Below, one piece after another: positions 51,680 through 60,038 of a stretch of 64,000 nucleotides of DNA. The notes beneath the pieces were generated by a model. That model was given only the letters and a program-made list of their open reading frames with translations. It was not told the origin of the DNA and made no database searches. Positions within the stretch are counted from its first letter, which is position 1, and each line of letters begins with the position of its first letter. This stretch comes from Marivirga arenosa (lineage in GTDB: Bacteria; Bacteroidota; Bacteroidia; Cytophagales; Cyclobacteriaceae), in the NCBI RefSeq assembly GCF_030503895.2, contig NZ_CP129970.2, positions 3,643,001 to 3,707,000 of the forward strand, written 5' to 3'. A program made the position numbers and the translations under genes.

Positions 51680-53539
51680 TTAAATCTTATCAATAAAATT
51701 CCATCTTAAATTATCAACTTTCCCCTTCTTATTAAACTTTCTTACTTTTCTTTGAACGTAATTCAAATCCCTATACTCATCTTCTAATCTCCTTAATTCA
51801 ATTCTTTGTTCAATTAAAGCTTGCCTATATGATTGGACTCTATTTACTAATTCACTATTACGAAGTTCATCATCATTTTCATCTTCGATTGAATAGGTGT
51901 TCAAATAACTTTTATTTCGAACTATAGATTTTTCAACATCTTCTAATCTCCCTCTTAAATTAATAATTTTCCCCTCTTGATTAAAAGCAAGTGCATTAAC
52001 ACTACTTGTTACTGCTAATAATGCCCCAGCATAGGGTATAGATTTGTTTGCAATAGTATGATCTTCAAAGAATGAACCTGTTGCACTAAAAGTACCCAGA
52101 AAAAAAGTGGTGAATAATAATCCTTTCTTTAAGCGTTGATTTCTTTGTACTTTACTATCCAGTTCTTTAATCTGCTTTCTAAGTCCAACTAATAAAGCAT
52201 CAGTTGATTTTTGATAATCAATGAGCTGTTCATAGAGTTTTTCCGTGTTTACACCCTCGTTTACAGTAACTGTAAAGAATTTACTATCAGAAGCCCCATC
52301 TGGATCAGTTACAGTAAATAAAACATCAAATTGAACTGGTATTCCATCAGCTTTTACAATATCAAACCCAATGGTATCAGTCATAAGGAAAACTCTGCCA
52401 TTCTGTTGTTGAACATATAACCAATCTGGTTCATTTTCTAATGTAAATGTTAAATCAGAAATCGGATGATTATTATCTTTAATAAAAATCCTTCTCTTTA
52501 AATCATATCCCTCTCTTATACTAAGATTACTTAATTTTGTAATAGAAGGAGGGTCATTTTTATCACTTTTAAGTATAGTAACTTCTTTTTCTACAAAATT
52601 CTTAGAGTCATCAGCTTCTTCAGCTCTAAGCGTAATTTTTAATGGAAAATAAGAACTAATATTACTCATTTCAATAGCACTCAGTTCCCAACTAAATATA
52701 CCATTCTGGTCAATTGAAGGAGCCCCCAAATTAACAGGAATATCAACTGAATACACTATAGGATCATTATTTGGATCATTTACAGAAAAATCAATGTCCA
52801 ACTTTTGATCAGCTGTGATGATGTAGGAATCATTTACATTATTTCTTAAACGAGGAGGTAACTCCTGACTTACTATTTGAAAACGATATTTTCGTCTATT
52901 TACCGCATTAGTATTATCTACTGCGATCAAATCTAAATCAAAATATTTTTTACTAGCCTGATTTTGGCTTGGCGTCCAGGTCAAAAGCAATCTATTTCCA
53001 ATAATATGTGTCTCAGCCTGATCGATTGAATTTAAATCCGTATTATTATTCCAAATGTAATTTAGAATGACATCATCCTCATTTGAACTATTTGCAGTGG
53101 TGGCAACAAACTCTAAATTGTATTCTTCTCCCTGTAAAAGTTTTATAAAAGCTCTACTCTCTAATGAATCTGGTTCCATTTCAATGGTAGGTACTGATTC
53201 ATAGGCATTAATTTTAATCAAAGTTTTAGAAGTTGATACGATCTGGTCAGCTGAATCCTTTAAGTAGAAAAAAACTGAATGTAAGCCGATATCATTTGCA
53301 TCAGTTTTCCAATAAAATTCACCTTCTTGATCATCAAAATTAGCATCCAAAATACTGCTTTTCCATGTAAGCTTTAGGTCTTGATTATTTTGTCTGTCAT
53401 ATTTAACTAAGAATACAACCCCTTCTCCTACTTTCGCTTCAAGTAGTGCTGGTGATTCTAATTCAATATCATTTTGGGCTATTAAATTTGTACTTAAAAA
53501 ACTTACTAAAAGGAATAAAAAAATATTTCTAAAACTCAT
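51680..53539 (-). CDS. Exported multidomain protein with Ig/cadherin-like repeats and coiled-coil tail
   Basis: I do not recognise a named family for this 619-residue protein. A signal peptide (IFLFLLVSFLSTNLIA) is followed by several beta-rich modules (about residues 25-430) with Ig- or cadherin-like segments such as VNDPNNDPIVYSVDIPVNLG, GIFSWELSA and FDVLFTVTDPDGASDSKFFT. Residues about 435-475 and 525-600 are coiled coil, separated by hydrophobic stretches (LLFTTFFLGTFSATGSFF; AGALLAVTSSVNALAF) that may span a membrane. It starts 4 bp after the eamA stop in the tgt operon. Role unknown; periplasmic binding or scaffold is plausible. Confidence 0.7.
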   Translation of the reverse strand: MSFRNIFLFLLVSFLSTNLIAQNDIELESPALLEAKVGEGVVFLVKYDRQNNQDLKLTWKSSILDANFDDQEGEFYWKTDANDIGLHSVFFYLKDSADQIVSTSKTLIKINAYESVPTIEMEPDSLESRAFIKLLQGEEYNLEFVATTANSSNEDDVILNYIWNNNTDLNSIDQAETHIIGNRLLLTWTPSQNQASKKYFDLDLIAVDNTNAVNRRKYRFQIVSQELPPRLRNNVNDSYIITADQKLDIDFSVNDPNNDPIVYSVDIPVNLGAPSIDQNGIFSWELSAIEMSNISSYFPLKITLRAEEADDSKNFVEKEVTILKSDKNDPPSITKLSNLSIREGYDLKRRIFIKDNNHPISDLTFTLENEPDWLYVQQQNGRVFLMTDTIGFDIVKADGIPVQFDVLFTVTDPDGASDSKFFTVTVNEGVNTEKLYEQLIDYQKSTDALLVGLRKQIKELDSKVQRNQRLKKGLLFTTFFLGTFSATGSFFEDHTIANKSIPYAGALLAVTSSVNALAFNQEGKIINLRGRLEDVEKSIVRNKSYLNTYSIEDENDDELRNSELVNRVQSYRQALIEQRIELRRLEDEYRDLNYVQRKVRKFNKKGKVDNLRWNFIDKI

Positions 53540-53543
53540 ATAA

Positions 53544-54455
53544 TCACCTAATTATGTCACTTTGTAAAGCTCTTCTTTTCACTACTCTATTAATTAGAGG
53601 GTAGCTTAGTACAGAAAGTAAAATAATGGCAGTACCTAAATAAAATCCAGCACTCATTTTTTCTTTCTCACCAAAAATAGCAAAAGCTAATACAATTCCA
53701 TAAACAGGTTCAAGGTTGACTGTAAGGTTTACTACAAAAGCACTTAAAACTTTTTGTATTTTTACTGACATTGAAAATGCTAATACTGTGCAAATACCAG
53801 CCAATAATAAAAGATATACCCAGTCCAATTGATTTGGAATGAAGTTTACAATTTCAGTATCGAAATAATAGAGATACAAAGGGATAAATAAAAGTGAAGA
53901 TAAGCATGCCCCCATCATTTCATAAAAAGTTATAACATAATGATTGTGCTTATGAGTTAGTTTTCCATTTAGCACAGTAAAAACACTAGCTAACATTGCA
54001 GCCAGAATTGCCATTATTAAACCTTCGATATATTGAAATTCTAATCTGAAGATTATATACAATCCAAGAACAACTAATATCCCTAATAACAATTCATAGA
54101 TTTTAATTTTTCTACTACTCATGAGTGGTTCTATTAAACTAGTCCAGAATGAACATGTAGCAATACCCACAAGGCAAACGGAAGCCGTAGAGACTCTAGC
54201 AGCAGCAAAAAATAATATCCAATGCAATCCAATTATTAACCCAACCCCGATTATCTTGAAAAACTCTTTAAATTCAACCTTAAAACTTTTTTTCCAAAGA
54301 AGTAATAACCCTAAAAGAATTATCGTAGAAAAGAGCGTCCTATAAAAAACTACCGCAACAGCTGAAACATTAATAAGCAATCCTAAAATAGCTGTTAATC
54401 CCCAAATTAAAACTACAAAATGAAGCTGTAGATAGTTTTTTAATTCTTCTGTCAT
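53544..54455 (-). CDS. EamA/DMT family transporter
   Basis: This 303-residue protein has ten transmembrane helices in two EamA repeats, starting LHFVVLIWGLTAILGLLINV. The second half begins IEGLIMAILAAMLASVFTVL. It includes VVNLTVNLEPVYGIVLAFAI, followed by FGEKE, the family signature near helix 9. Members export metabolites such as amino acids. It overlaps lptG by 4 bp. Substrate unknown. Confidence 0.88.
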   Translation of the reverse strand: MTEELKNYLQLHFVVLIWGLTAILGLLINVSAVAVVFYRTLFSTIILLGLLLLWKKSFKVEFKEFFKIIGVGLIIGLHWILFFAAARVSTASVCLVGIATCSFWTSLIEPLMSSRKIKIYELLLGILVVLGLYIIFRLEFQYIEGLIMAILAAMLASVFTVLNGKLTHKHNHYVITFYEMMGACLSSLLFIPLYLYYFDTEIVNFIPNQLDWVYLLLLAGICTVLAFSMSVKIQKVLSAFVVNLTVNLEPVYGIVLAFAIFGEKEKMSAGFYLGTAIILLSVLSYPLINRVVKRRALQSDIIR

Positions 54456-55525
54456 CGTGGTACGAATTTATAAAGTATTAGGCCTACAATAGAAAAAGTA
54501 ATATTCGGTAGCCATACCGCTAATATTGGGTTCATAGAAGAGTTTTCAGCTATTGCTTTACTTAAAATGAAGAATATGATAAATACAAAAGCAATCACAA
54601 ATCCTAGGGCTATTTGAAACCCCGTCCCCCCTCTTTTCTTTTTTGATGAAACTACTACTCCAATAAATGTTAAAATAATGGCCGCAAATGGAGCCATAAA
54701 TCTAATATAGCGCTCAATTAGGTAAATTTTCACATTATCTGCACCCCGTTCTTTCAATAAGCTAATATAATCATTTAACTCACTTAGGGTCAGTGTTTCC
54801 TGAAGTCCATAAGTGTTACCGAAATCTTTTGGAGTGATATTCAAAACGGTATCCATTTCTCGACCCTTTTCAACTATTTCTTCCATTCCATTGAACTTTC
54901 TTAAATCCCAATCTCTCACTTTCCATTTACTTTGGGCAGAGTCCCACTCAATTCTTCTAGCACTTAGCTTTTCTTTTAATATTTTATCTTCTATTAGTTC
55001 TAATGTAAACCTATAACCAACATCTCTTTGATTATTGTAGCTTTCCATATATGCATAAGTATTAGGGGCTATTTTGAGGTGTATATCTCGATCAGTAAAA
55101 TAGAATGGTTTTTTTACATATGCAGTTTCAAAAGCAATTCGGGTTTTATTAGCATCTGGAATGATGTAGGCGTTTAAGAAAAAACTAGCTAATCCTACAA
55201 TACCAGCTCCCAGCATGTAAGGAAATAAAAAACGTCTGAAGCTCATACCGCTAGCCAGCATGGCTACGATTTCAGTATGCCCAGCCATTTTAGAAGTAAC
55301 AAATACAGCAGCAATAAAAATGGTAATTGGAGTAATCAAGTTTCCGATCCATGGTATGAAGGCTCCATAATAGGGTAGTATTTCCAATAATGATAGATTA
55401 TGCTCCATGAAATCATCATTCTTTTCTGTATAATCAATCACTGTCACGATTGCCAAGATGATTAAAACCACGAAAATGAATGTTGACAAGAATTTTTTAA
55501 GTATGTATTTGTCTAATAACTTCAT
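54452..55525 (-). CDS. lptG: LptF/LptG family lipopolysaccharide export permease
   Basis: An upstream ATG at 55576 would overlap tgt by 43 bp; I prefer ATG at 55525, giving MKLLDKYILKKFLSTFIFVV and 357 residues, the usual LptF/G length. The typical six helices include LSTFIFVVLIILAIVTVIDY, WIGNLITPITIFIAAVFVT and the C-terminal FQIALGFVIAFVFIIFFILS. The periplasmic domain (residues about 125-260) contains WKVRDWDLRKFNGM. It starts 8 bp after the tgt stop. The other homologue, at 35748-37352, has a much larger periplasmic region, so this one may be LptG. Confidence 0.87.
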   Translation of the reverse strand: MKLLDKYILKKFLSTFIFVVLIILAIVTVIDYTEKNDDFMEHNLSLLEILPYYGAFIPWIGNLITPITIFIAAVFVTSKMAGHTEIVAMLASGMSFRRFLFPYMLGAGIVGLASFFLNAYIIPDANKTRIAFETAYVKKPFYFTDRDIHLKIAPNTYAYMESYNNQRDVGYRFTLELIEDKILKEKLSARRIEWDSAQSKWKVRDWDLRKFNGMEEIVEKGREMDTVLNITPKDFGNTYGLQETLTLSELNDYISLLKERGADNVKIYLIERYIRFMAPFAAIILTFIGVVVSSKKKRGGTGFQIALGFVIAFVFIIFFILSKAIAENSSMNPILAVWLPNITFSIVGLILYKFVPR

Positions 55526-55533
55526 ATTGATTC

Positions 55534-56664
55534 TTAAAGACGAGTCATTAATTTTTTGACCATTTTCTCCTTCCAATCATAAAATGTGCCAGAGATAATC
55601 TGTTCTCTAGCTTCACCCACTAGCCAAAGGTAAAAAGTTAAATTATGAATACTCGCAATTTGAGCTCCAAGTATTTCTTTAGAATGAATTAAATGTCTTA
55701 AATACGCTTTTGTATAAAATGTATCCACATAAGTACCAAGATTAGGATCGATCGGAGAAAAATCATCTTCCCACTTTTTATTTCTAATATTGATGATACC
55801 CTCTGTCGTAAATAACATTCCATTTCTTGCATTTCTGGTTGGCATTACGCAATCAAACATATCAACACCCAGTGCTATACATTCTAATATATTAGCAGGA
55901 GTACCTACTCCCATTAAATACCTCGGTTTATCCTGCGGGAGAATATCACAAACCAATTCAGTCATTTCGTACATATCTTCAGCAGGTTCACCAACTGATA
56001 AACCTCCGATTGCATTTCCTGCTCTATTCTTTGAAGCAATTTCTTCCGCTGAACGCTTTCTTAAATCTTTATAGGTACTTCCTTGTACAATAGGAAATAG
56101 AGATTGTTCATAACCATATAGGCCTTCTGAATTGTCAAATTGCTGAATACATCTATCCAACCATCTATGAGTCATATCCATAGATTTTCGAGCATACTCA
56201 TAATCACATGGATAAGGTGTACACTCATCAAAGGCCATAATGATATCAGCGCCTATTTTTCGCTGAATATCCATAACTCCTTCAGGGCTAAAGATATGCT
56301 TAGAACCATCGATATGAGATTTAAAAGTTACTCCTTCTTCCTTAATTTTTCTAGTGCCAGAAAGACTATAAACCTGATAACCACCACTATCAGTTAAAAT
56401 TGGTTTATCCCAACCATTAAATTTATGAAGCCCCCCTGCTTTTTGTAAAACATCCAATCCCGGTCTTAAATAAAGGTGATACGTATTTCCTAATATAATC
56501 TGTGCTTGAATATCATCCTTTAATTCACGCTGATGCACTGCCTTCACAGATCCAGCCGTACCCACCGGCATAAATATCGGTGTCTTTATAGTTCCATGTG
56601 CTGTTGTCAGTTCTCCTGCCCTAGCACTTGAGTTTTTATCTTTATTTGAAATAGTAAATTGCAT
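55534..56664 (-). CDS. tgt: Queuine tRNA-ribosyltransferase
   Basis: This 376-residue TIM-barrel enzyme exchanges guanine-34 for preQ1 in GUN-anticodon tRNAs. TPIFMPVGTAGSVKAVHQRE, LILGNTYHLYLRPG-type (IILGNTYHLYLRPGLDVLQ), LTDSGGYQVYSLSG, IMAFDECTPYP and YLMGVGTPANILECIALGVD are all conserved. The zinc site lies in the C-terminal segment; HLIHSKEILGAQIASIHNL is visible, but the usual CxCxxC block is replaced by VDTFYTKAYLRHLIH, which lacks the cysteines. It heads an operon with lptG, eamA and the exported protein. Confidence 0.9.
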   Translation of the reverse strand: MQFTISNKDKNSSARAGELTTAHGTIKTPIFMPVGTAGSVKAVHQRELKDDIQAQIILGNTYHLYLRPGLDVLQKAGGLHKFNGWDKPILTDSGGYQVYSLSGTRKIKEEGVTFKSHIDGSKHIFSPEGVMDIQRKIGADIIMAFDECTPYPCDYEYARKSMDMTHRWLDRCIQQFDNSEGLYGYEQSLFPIVQGSTYKDLRKRSAEEIASKNRAGNAIGGLSVGEPAEDMYEMTELVCDILPQDKPRYLMGVGTPANILECIALGVDMFDCVMPTRNARNGMLFTTEGIINIRNKKWEDDFSPIDPNLGTYVDTFYTKAYLRHLIHSKEILGAQIASIHNLTFYLWLVGEAREQIISGTFYDWKEKMVKKLMTRL

Positions 56665-56671
56665 AAGATTG

Positions 56672-56679
56672 CAAAAATA
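56672..56679 (-). promoter_or_regulatory. Putative -7 element of tgt
   Basis: The minus strand reads TATTTTTG 8 bp upstream of the start codon, which would make a very short leader. No clear -33 TTG is visible. Confidence 0.3.
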
Positions 56680-56714
56680 TAGCTTCTGAAGAATTTATAG
56701 TTTTTATTTTCTAA

Positions 56715-56722
56715 TATCTTTG
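56715..56722 (+). promoter_or_regulatory. Putative -7 element of GT2-sigma-rsmG operon
   Basis: TATCTTTG fits TAnnTTTG 26 bp before the GT2 start codon. It is divergent from the tgt element. Confidence 0.4.
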
Positions 56723-56747
56723 TTGAAATGCAAAATCAATTTATAAA

Positions 56748-57869
56748 ATGACTGAAATGAGCTTACTAGGTATTGCATTTATTTTCTCATTTCTGATTCA
56801 ATTATACTTTCAGTCAAAATACTTTATACCTTTTATTTTTCATAAGTCAGATCATGATTTCAATAAGTCATCAAAAAAGCCCGTATCTGTAATAATCTGT
56901 GCTCATAATGAGTTAAAAAACCTGAAAACCAATTTAATCTCCTTTTTAAACCAACATTATGAGGATTATGAAGTTATTTTAGTCAATGATCGTTCAAAAG
57001 ATGGCACAAAAGAGTGGTTAAATAAGGTTCAATTACAAAACCGAAAACTTAAAGTTATTGATATAGACAAAGTACCAAATCATTATAATCCTAAAAAATA
57101 TGCAATCACAATTGGCGTAAAAGAAGCAAATAATGAAATTTTGCTATTGAGTGATGCTGATTGTAAGCCATCTTCTTCAAATTGGATTGACAGAATGTCA
57201 TCTTTATTTACAAATAAAATAGATATCGTTTTAGGCGTTTCATTATACCATAAGGGTTCTGGCTTTTTAAGTCAATTTATAAATTTTGAAACGCTTCAAA
57301 CTGCTTTATTATATTTATCATTTGCCTATAAAAATTCTCCCTATATGGGGGTAGGAAGAAATATTGGGTATAGAAAATCATTTTTCTTAAAAACAAATGG
57401 ATTTGATGGTTTCCAAGAAATAATGGGGGGAGATGATGATTTATGGGTTAATAAAAATGCGAATAAAGATAATACTGAAATTTGCATTTCGCCTGATGCG
57501 ATTACTTTTTCAACTCCCAAATCGAACTGGAAGGAATATTTAAATCAGAAGAAAAGACATTTATCAGTAGGGAAATATTATAAAAATAAAGACAAGTTTA
57601 AACTCGGACTATTTCATTTTAGCCAAACATTAATATGGATTTTATTAATATTTAGTTTAATCTTGGGAAGTCGTACTGAATTTTTAATTTTAAGTTTAAC
57701 TTTTTTACTAAGGTTGATAGGACAATATGTCGTGTTTTACAAGCTTAGCATTAATTTTGGAATACTTTTTAGGCATTACTTTTTACCTATCACAGAATTC
57801 TTTTTTGTAGGGTTTTATTGGATATGGGGAGTATATGCTTCACTAACTAAGCATCATAAATGGAAATAA
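56748..57869 (+). CDS. Membrane-bound glycosyltransferase family 2
   Basis: This 373-residue GT-A enzyme starts with a membrane helix (LLGIAFIFSFLIQLYF). Next come PVSVIICAHNELKNLKTNLI, EVILVNDRSKDGTKEWL, LLLSDADCKPSSSNWI (DxD) and GGDDDLWVNKNAN (ED motif). QKKRHLSVGKYYKNKD is a Q/RxxRW-like block. Two or three C-terminal helices follow (LIWILLIFSLILGS; FLILSLTFLLRLIG). Such enzymes act on lipid-linked or surface glycans. It overlaps the sigma factor gene by 10 bp. It lies outside the polysaccharide locus. Confidence 0.88.
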   Translation: MTEMSLLGIAFIFSFLIQLYFQSKYFIPFIFHKSDHDFNKSSKKPVSVIICAHNELKNLKTNLISFLNQHYEDYEVILVNDRSKDGTKEWLNKVQLQNRKLKVIDIDKVPNHYNPKKYAITIGVKEANNEILLLSDADCKPSSSNWIDRMSSLFTNKIDIVLGVSLYHKGSGFLSQFINFETLQTALLYLSFAYKNSPYMGVGRNIGYRKSFFLKTNGFDGFQEIMGGDDDLWVNKNANKDNTEICISPDAITFSTPKSNWKEYLNQKKRHLSVGKYYKNKDKFKLGLFHFSQTLIWILLIFSLILGSRTEFLILSLTFLLRLIGQYVVFYKLSINFGILFRHYFLPITEFFFVGFYWIWGVYASLTKHHKWK

Positions 57870-58477
57870 ATAAAAATAGAAATTTCTCAGAGAAGGCGTT
57901 AAAAGATTTCAGACTAATAGATCAAGCAGTAATTGCCAAAGACCAAATGGCCTATGCTGAGTTAATGAAAAGATATAAAAAACCAGTTTATCACATGGTT
58001 TTAAAAATGGTTCGTAATGTTGATGATGCAGAGGACCTTACTATAGAAGCTTTTTCAAAAGCTTTCAAAAGTTTACATAGATTTAAAAAAGATTATACAT
58101 TTAGTACCTGGCTTTTCAGAATTGCCACCAATAATGCTATTGATTTTATTAGAAAAAAGAAATTAAGAACCATTAGCATTCATTCGTCTTATAAAGATGA
58201 TAATGGTGATGCTGTAGAGATTGATGTAGAAGATAAAGGGAATTTAACCCCTCAAGATAAAGCTATTAAAGAACAGCGAATTGAATTAATGAGAATGTTC
58301 GTTGATAAACTTCCTGCAAAATATCAGCGATTAGTGAAGCTAAGATATTTTCAAGAACTATCTTATGAGGAAATTGCAACTGAATTAGAAGCCCCTTTAG
58401 GAACTATAAAAGCACAATTACATAGATCCAGAGAATTAATGAGAGAATTAATTGAAGGAAAAGAGAATAGATTCTAA
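57860..58477 (+). CDS. ECF-type RNA polymerase sigma factor
   Basis: This 205-residue sigma-70 family member has only regions 2 and 4. Region 2 covers MAYAELMKRYKKPVYHMVLK, VRNVDDAEDLTIEAFSKAFK and FSTWLFRIATNNAIDFIRKK. Region 4 covers LPAKYQRLVKLRYFQELSYE and EIATELEAPLGTIKAQLHRS. No anti-sigma gene is adjacent, which is unusual for ECF factors. Instead it lies between a GT2 gene (10-bp overlap) and rsmG (1-bp gap). It may be controlled by protein interaction elsewhere. Target promoters are unknown. Confidence 0.9.
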   Translation: MEINKNRNFSEKALKDFRLIDQAVIAKDQMAYAELMKRYKKPVYHMVLKMVRNVDDAEDLTIEAFSKAFKSLHRFKKDYTFSTWLFRIATNNAIDFIRKKKLRTISIHSSYKDDNGDAVEIDVEDKGNLTPQDKAIKEQRIELMRMFVDKLPAKYQRLVKLRYFQELSYEEIATELEAPLGTIKAQLHRSRELMRELIEGKENRF

Positions 58478-58478
58478 G

Positions 58479-59102
58479 ATGGATAGTAGTGCGATTATAG
58501 AAAAATACTTTATTGATTTAAGTGAGCAACAAAAAGCCCAATTTAAAGAATTAGGAAGTTTATATGCTGAATGGAACGACAAAATAAATGTAGTTTCAAG
58601 AAAGGATATTGAAAACATTTATGAAAAGCATATACTCCATGCTTTAGCAATAGCTAAATTTCAAGATTTATCTGAAAAAAAAATCTTAGATGTTGGAACT
58701 GGAGGTGGTTTTCCTGGAATCCCTTTAGCAATTTTATTTCCCGATGCAGAATTCACTTTAGTGGACTCCATTGGCAAAAAAATTAAAGTTGTAAATGCAG
58801 TAATTGAAGCATTGGGATTAGAAAATGTTGAAGCATTTCATCAAAGAGCGGAAAAGACAAAAGGTAAATTTAATTTTGTAATAAGTCGAGCTGTAACCAG
58901 AATGAAGCCATTCTTACATTGGGTTAATCAAAAGATTTATTCAAACAAGCCTGAAGATAATTGTGGCGTAATTGCCTTAAAAGGTGGAGATTTAGAGGAA
59001 GAAATGTCTGAAATTAAAAGAATGTATCAAGAAGTGTCTATATCGGATTATTTCGAAGAAGAATTCTTTGATACTAAAAAAATCATATTCGTCCCATTCT
59101 AA
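58479..59102 (+). CDS. rsmG: 16S rRNA (guanine-527-N7) methyltransferase
   Basis: An ATG at 58452 would overlap the sigma gene; the ATG at 58479, one base after its stop, gives MDSSAIIEKYFIDLSEQQKA and 207 residues, the usual length. SAM binding is KKILDVGTGGGFPGIPLAIL. FTLVDSIGKKIKVVNAVIEA and NFVISRAVTRMKPFLHW are further RsmG motifs. It methylates G527 of 16S rRNA. Co-transcribed with the sigma factor. Confidence 0.94.
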   Translation: MDSSAIIEKYFIDLSEQQKAQFKELGSLYAEWNDKINVVSRKDIENIYEKHILHALAIAKFQDLSEKKILDVGTGGGFPGIPLAILFPDAEFTLVDSIGKKIKVVNAVIEALGLENVEAFHQRAEKTKGKFNFVISRAVTRMKPFLHWVNQKIYSNKPEDNCGVIALKGGDLEEEMSEIKRMYQEVSISDYFEEEFFDTKKIIFVPF

Positions 59103-59115
59103 ACTATATTTATAT

Positions 59116-59859
59116 ATGAAAGTTTTAAAGTGGATTATCATCATATTATTAAGCTTAGGACTCATTGGTTATTTCGCCTATCTAATAGTAGATGAAGATT
59201 TACCTACAGGGGAAGAAGGTCCAAAAGCTGAAGAATTAGCTAATAGAATGCTTGAGGCAGTTAATGATTCCGCCTGGCATGCTATCGCAGTAGTAGAATG
59301 GAATTTTACTGGTCAGCGTCACTTAGTTTGGGACAAAGTAAATCATCGGGCAAAAGTATCATGGGATAACTATGATGTATTTATAAAACTTGGAACCAAA
59401 GAAGGTGTAGCATTTGCAAAAGAGAAAAAAATAGAAAGAGAAGAAGTATCTAATAAACTGCTAGATGAAGCTTATGGTATTTGGGCAAATGATTCATTTT
59501 GGTTAAATCCCATTACAAAAATAAAAGATAACGGAACGATTAGAAAATATGTCCCTCAAACCGATGAAAATAAAGAAGGCTTATTGGTAACTTATCAAAC
59601 TGGAGGTGTTACACCGGGCGATTCTTATCTTTGGGTGGTTGACAAAAAAACGGCTTTAGCTGAATACGTTAAAATGTGGGTTCAAATAATTCCAATTGGT
59701 GGAATGAAATTCACTTGGGATGATTGGAATACTACGCCAGAAGGTGCCAAGATTGCTACTTCACATGAAAGTGTAATGACCATAAATATATCAGAACTTA
59801 ATACATGGCCTTCTTTAAATATGTATCCAAATCTTAAAGAATTTGAGGTTTTAAATTGA
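59116..59859 (+). CDS. Conserved-looking membrane-anchored protein, unknown
   Basis: An upstream ATG at 59068 overlaps rsmG; the ATG at 59116 gives MKVLKWIIIILLSLGLIGYF, a clean signal-anchor, and 247 residues. The mature part has many Trp residues (DSAWHAIAVVEWNFTGQRHL, VWDKVNHRAKVSWDNYDVF) and a Gly-rich C-terminal half (WVQIIPIGGMKFTWDDWNTT). I do not recognise the family. It probably faces the periplasm. It is the last gene of the operon. Confidence 0.75.
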   Translation: MKVLKWIIIILLSLGLIGYFAYLIVDEDLPTGEEGPKAEELANRMLEAVNDSAWHAIAVVEWNFTGQRHLVWDKVNHRAKVSWDNYDVFIKLGTKEGVAFAKEKKIEREEVSNKLLDEAYGIWANDSFWLNPITKIKDNGTIRKYVPQTDENKEGLLVTYQTGGVTPGDSYLWVVDKKTALAEYVKMWVQIIPIGGMKFTWDDWNTTPEGAKIATSHESVMTINISELNTWPSLNMYPNLKEFEVLN

Positions 59860-59993
59860 GAATAATCAAATTAATATCATCCAATAATCGTATTAAGTTA
59901 GATTAACCTATTAACTATGAAAGCTTTCTGAATTCATATCAGAAAAATTTATATTATTATCCAAAATAGATGAATTATTTAAAATGCTTATAC

Positions 59994-60001
59994 TACCTTT
60001 G
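59994..60001 (+). promoter_or_regulatory. Putative -7 element of pyrG
   Basis: TACCTTTG fits TAnnTTTG 37 bp before the start codon. No clear -33 TTG is seen. Confidence 0.4.
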
Positions 60002-60038
60002 TATCCCATAAGTATAGCAGGCATTTCAAAATTAACTT

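Noticed and set aside
54452-55576. Longer LptG starting at 55576
   Set aside because: The first 17 residues would lie inside tgt; the ATG at 55525 gives the family-typical start just before the first membrane helix.
58452-59102. Longer RsmG starting at 58452
   Set aside because: It would overlap the sigma factor gene; the ATG at 58479 gives the typical length.
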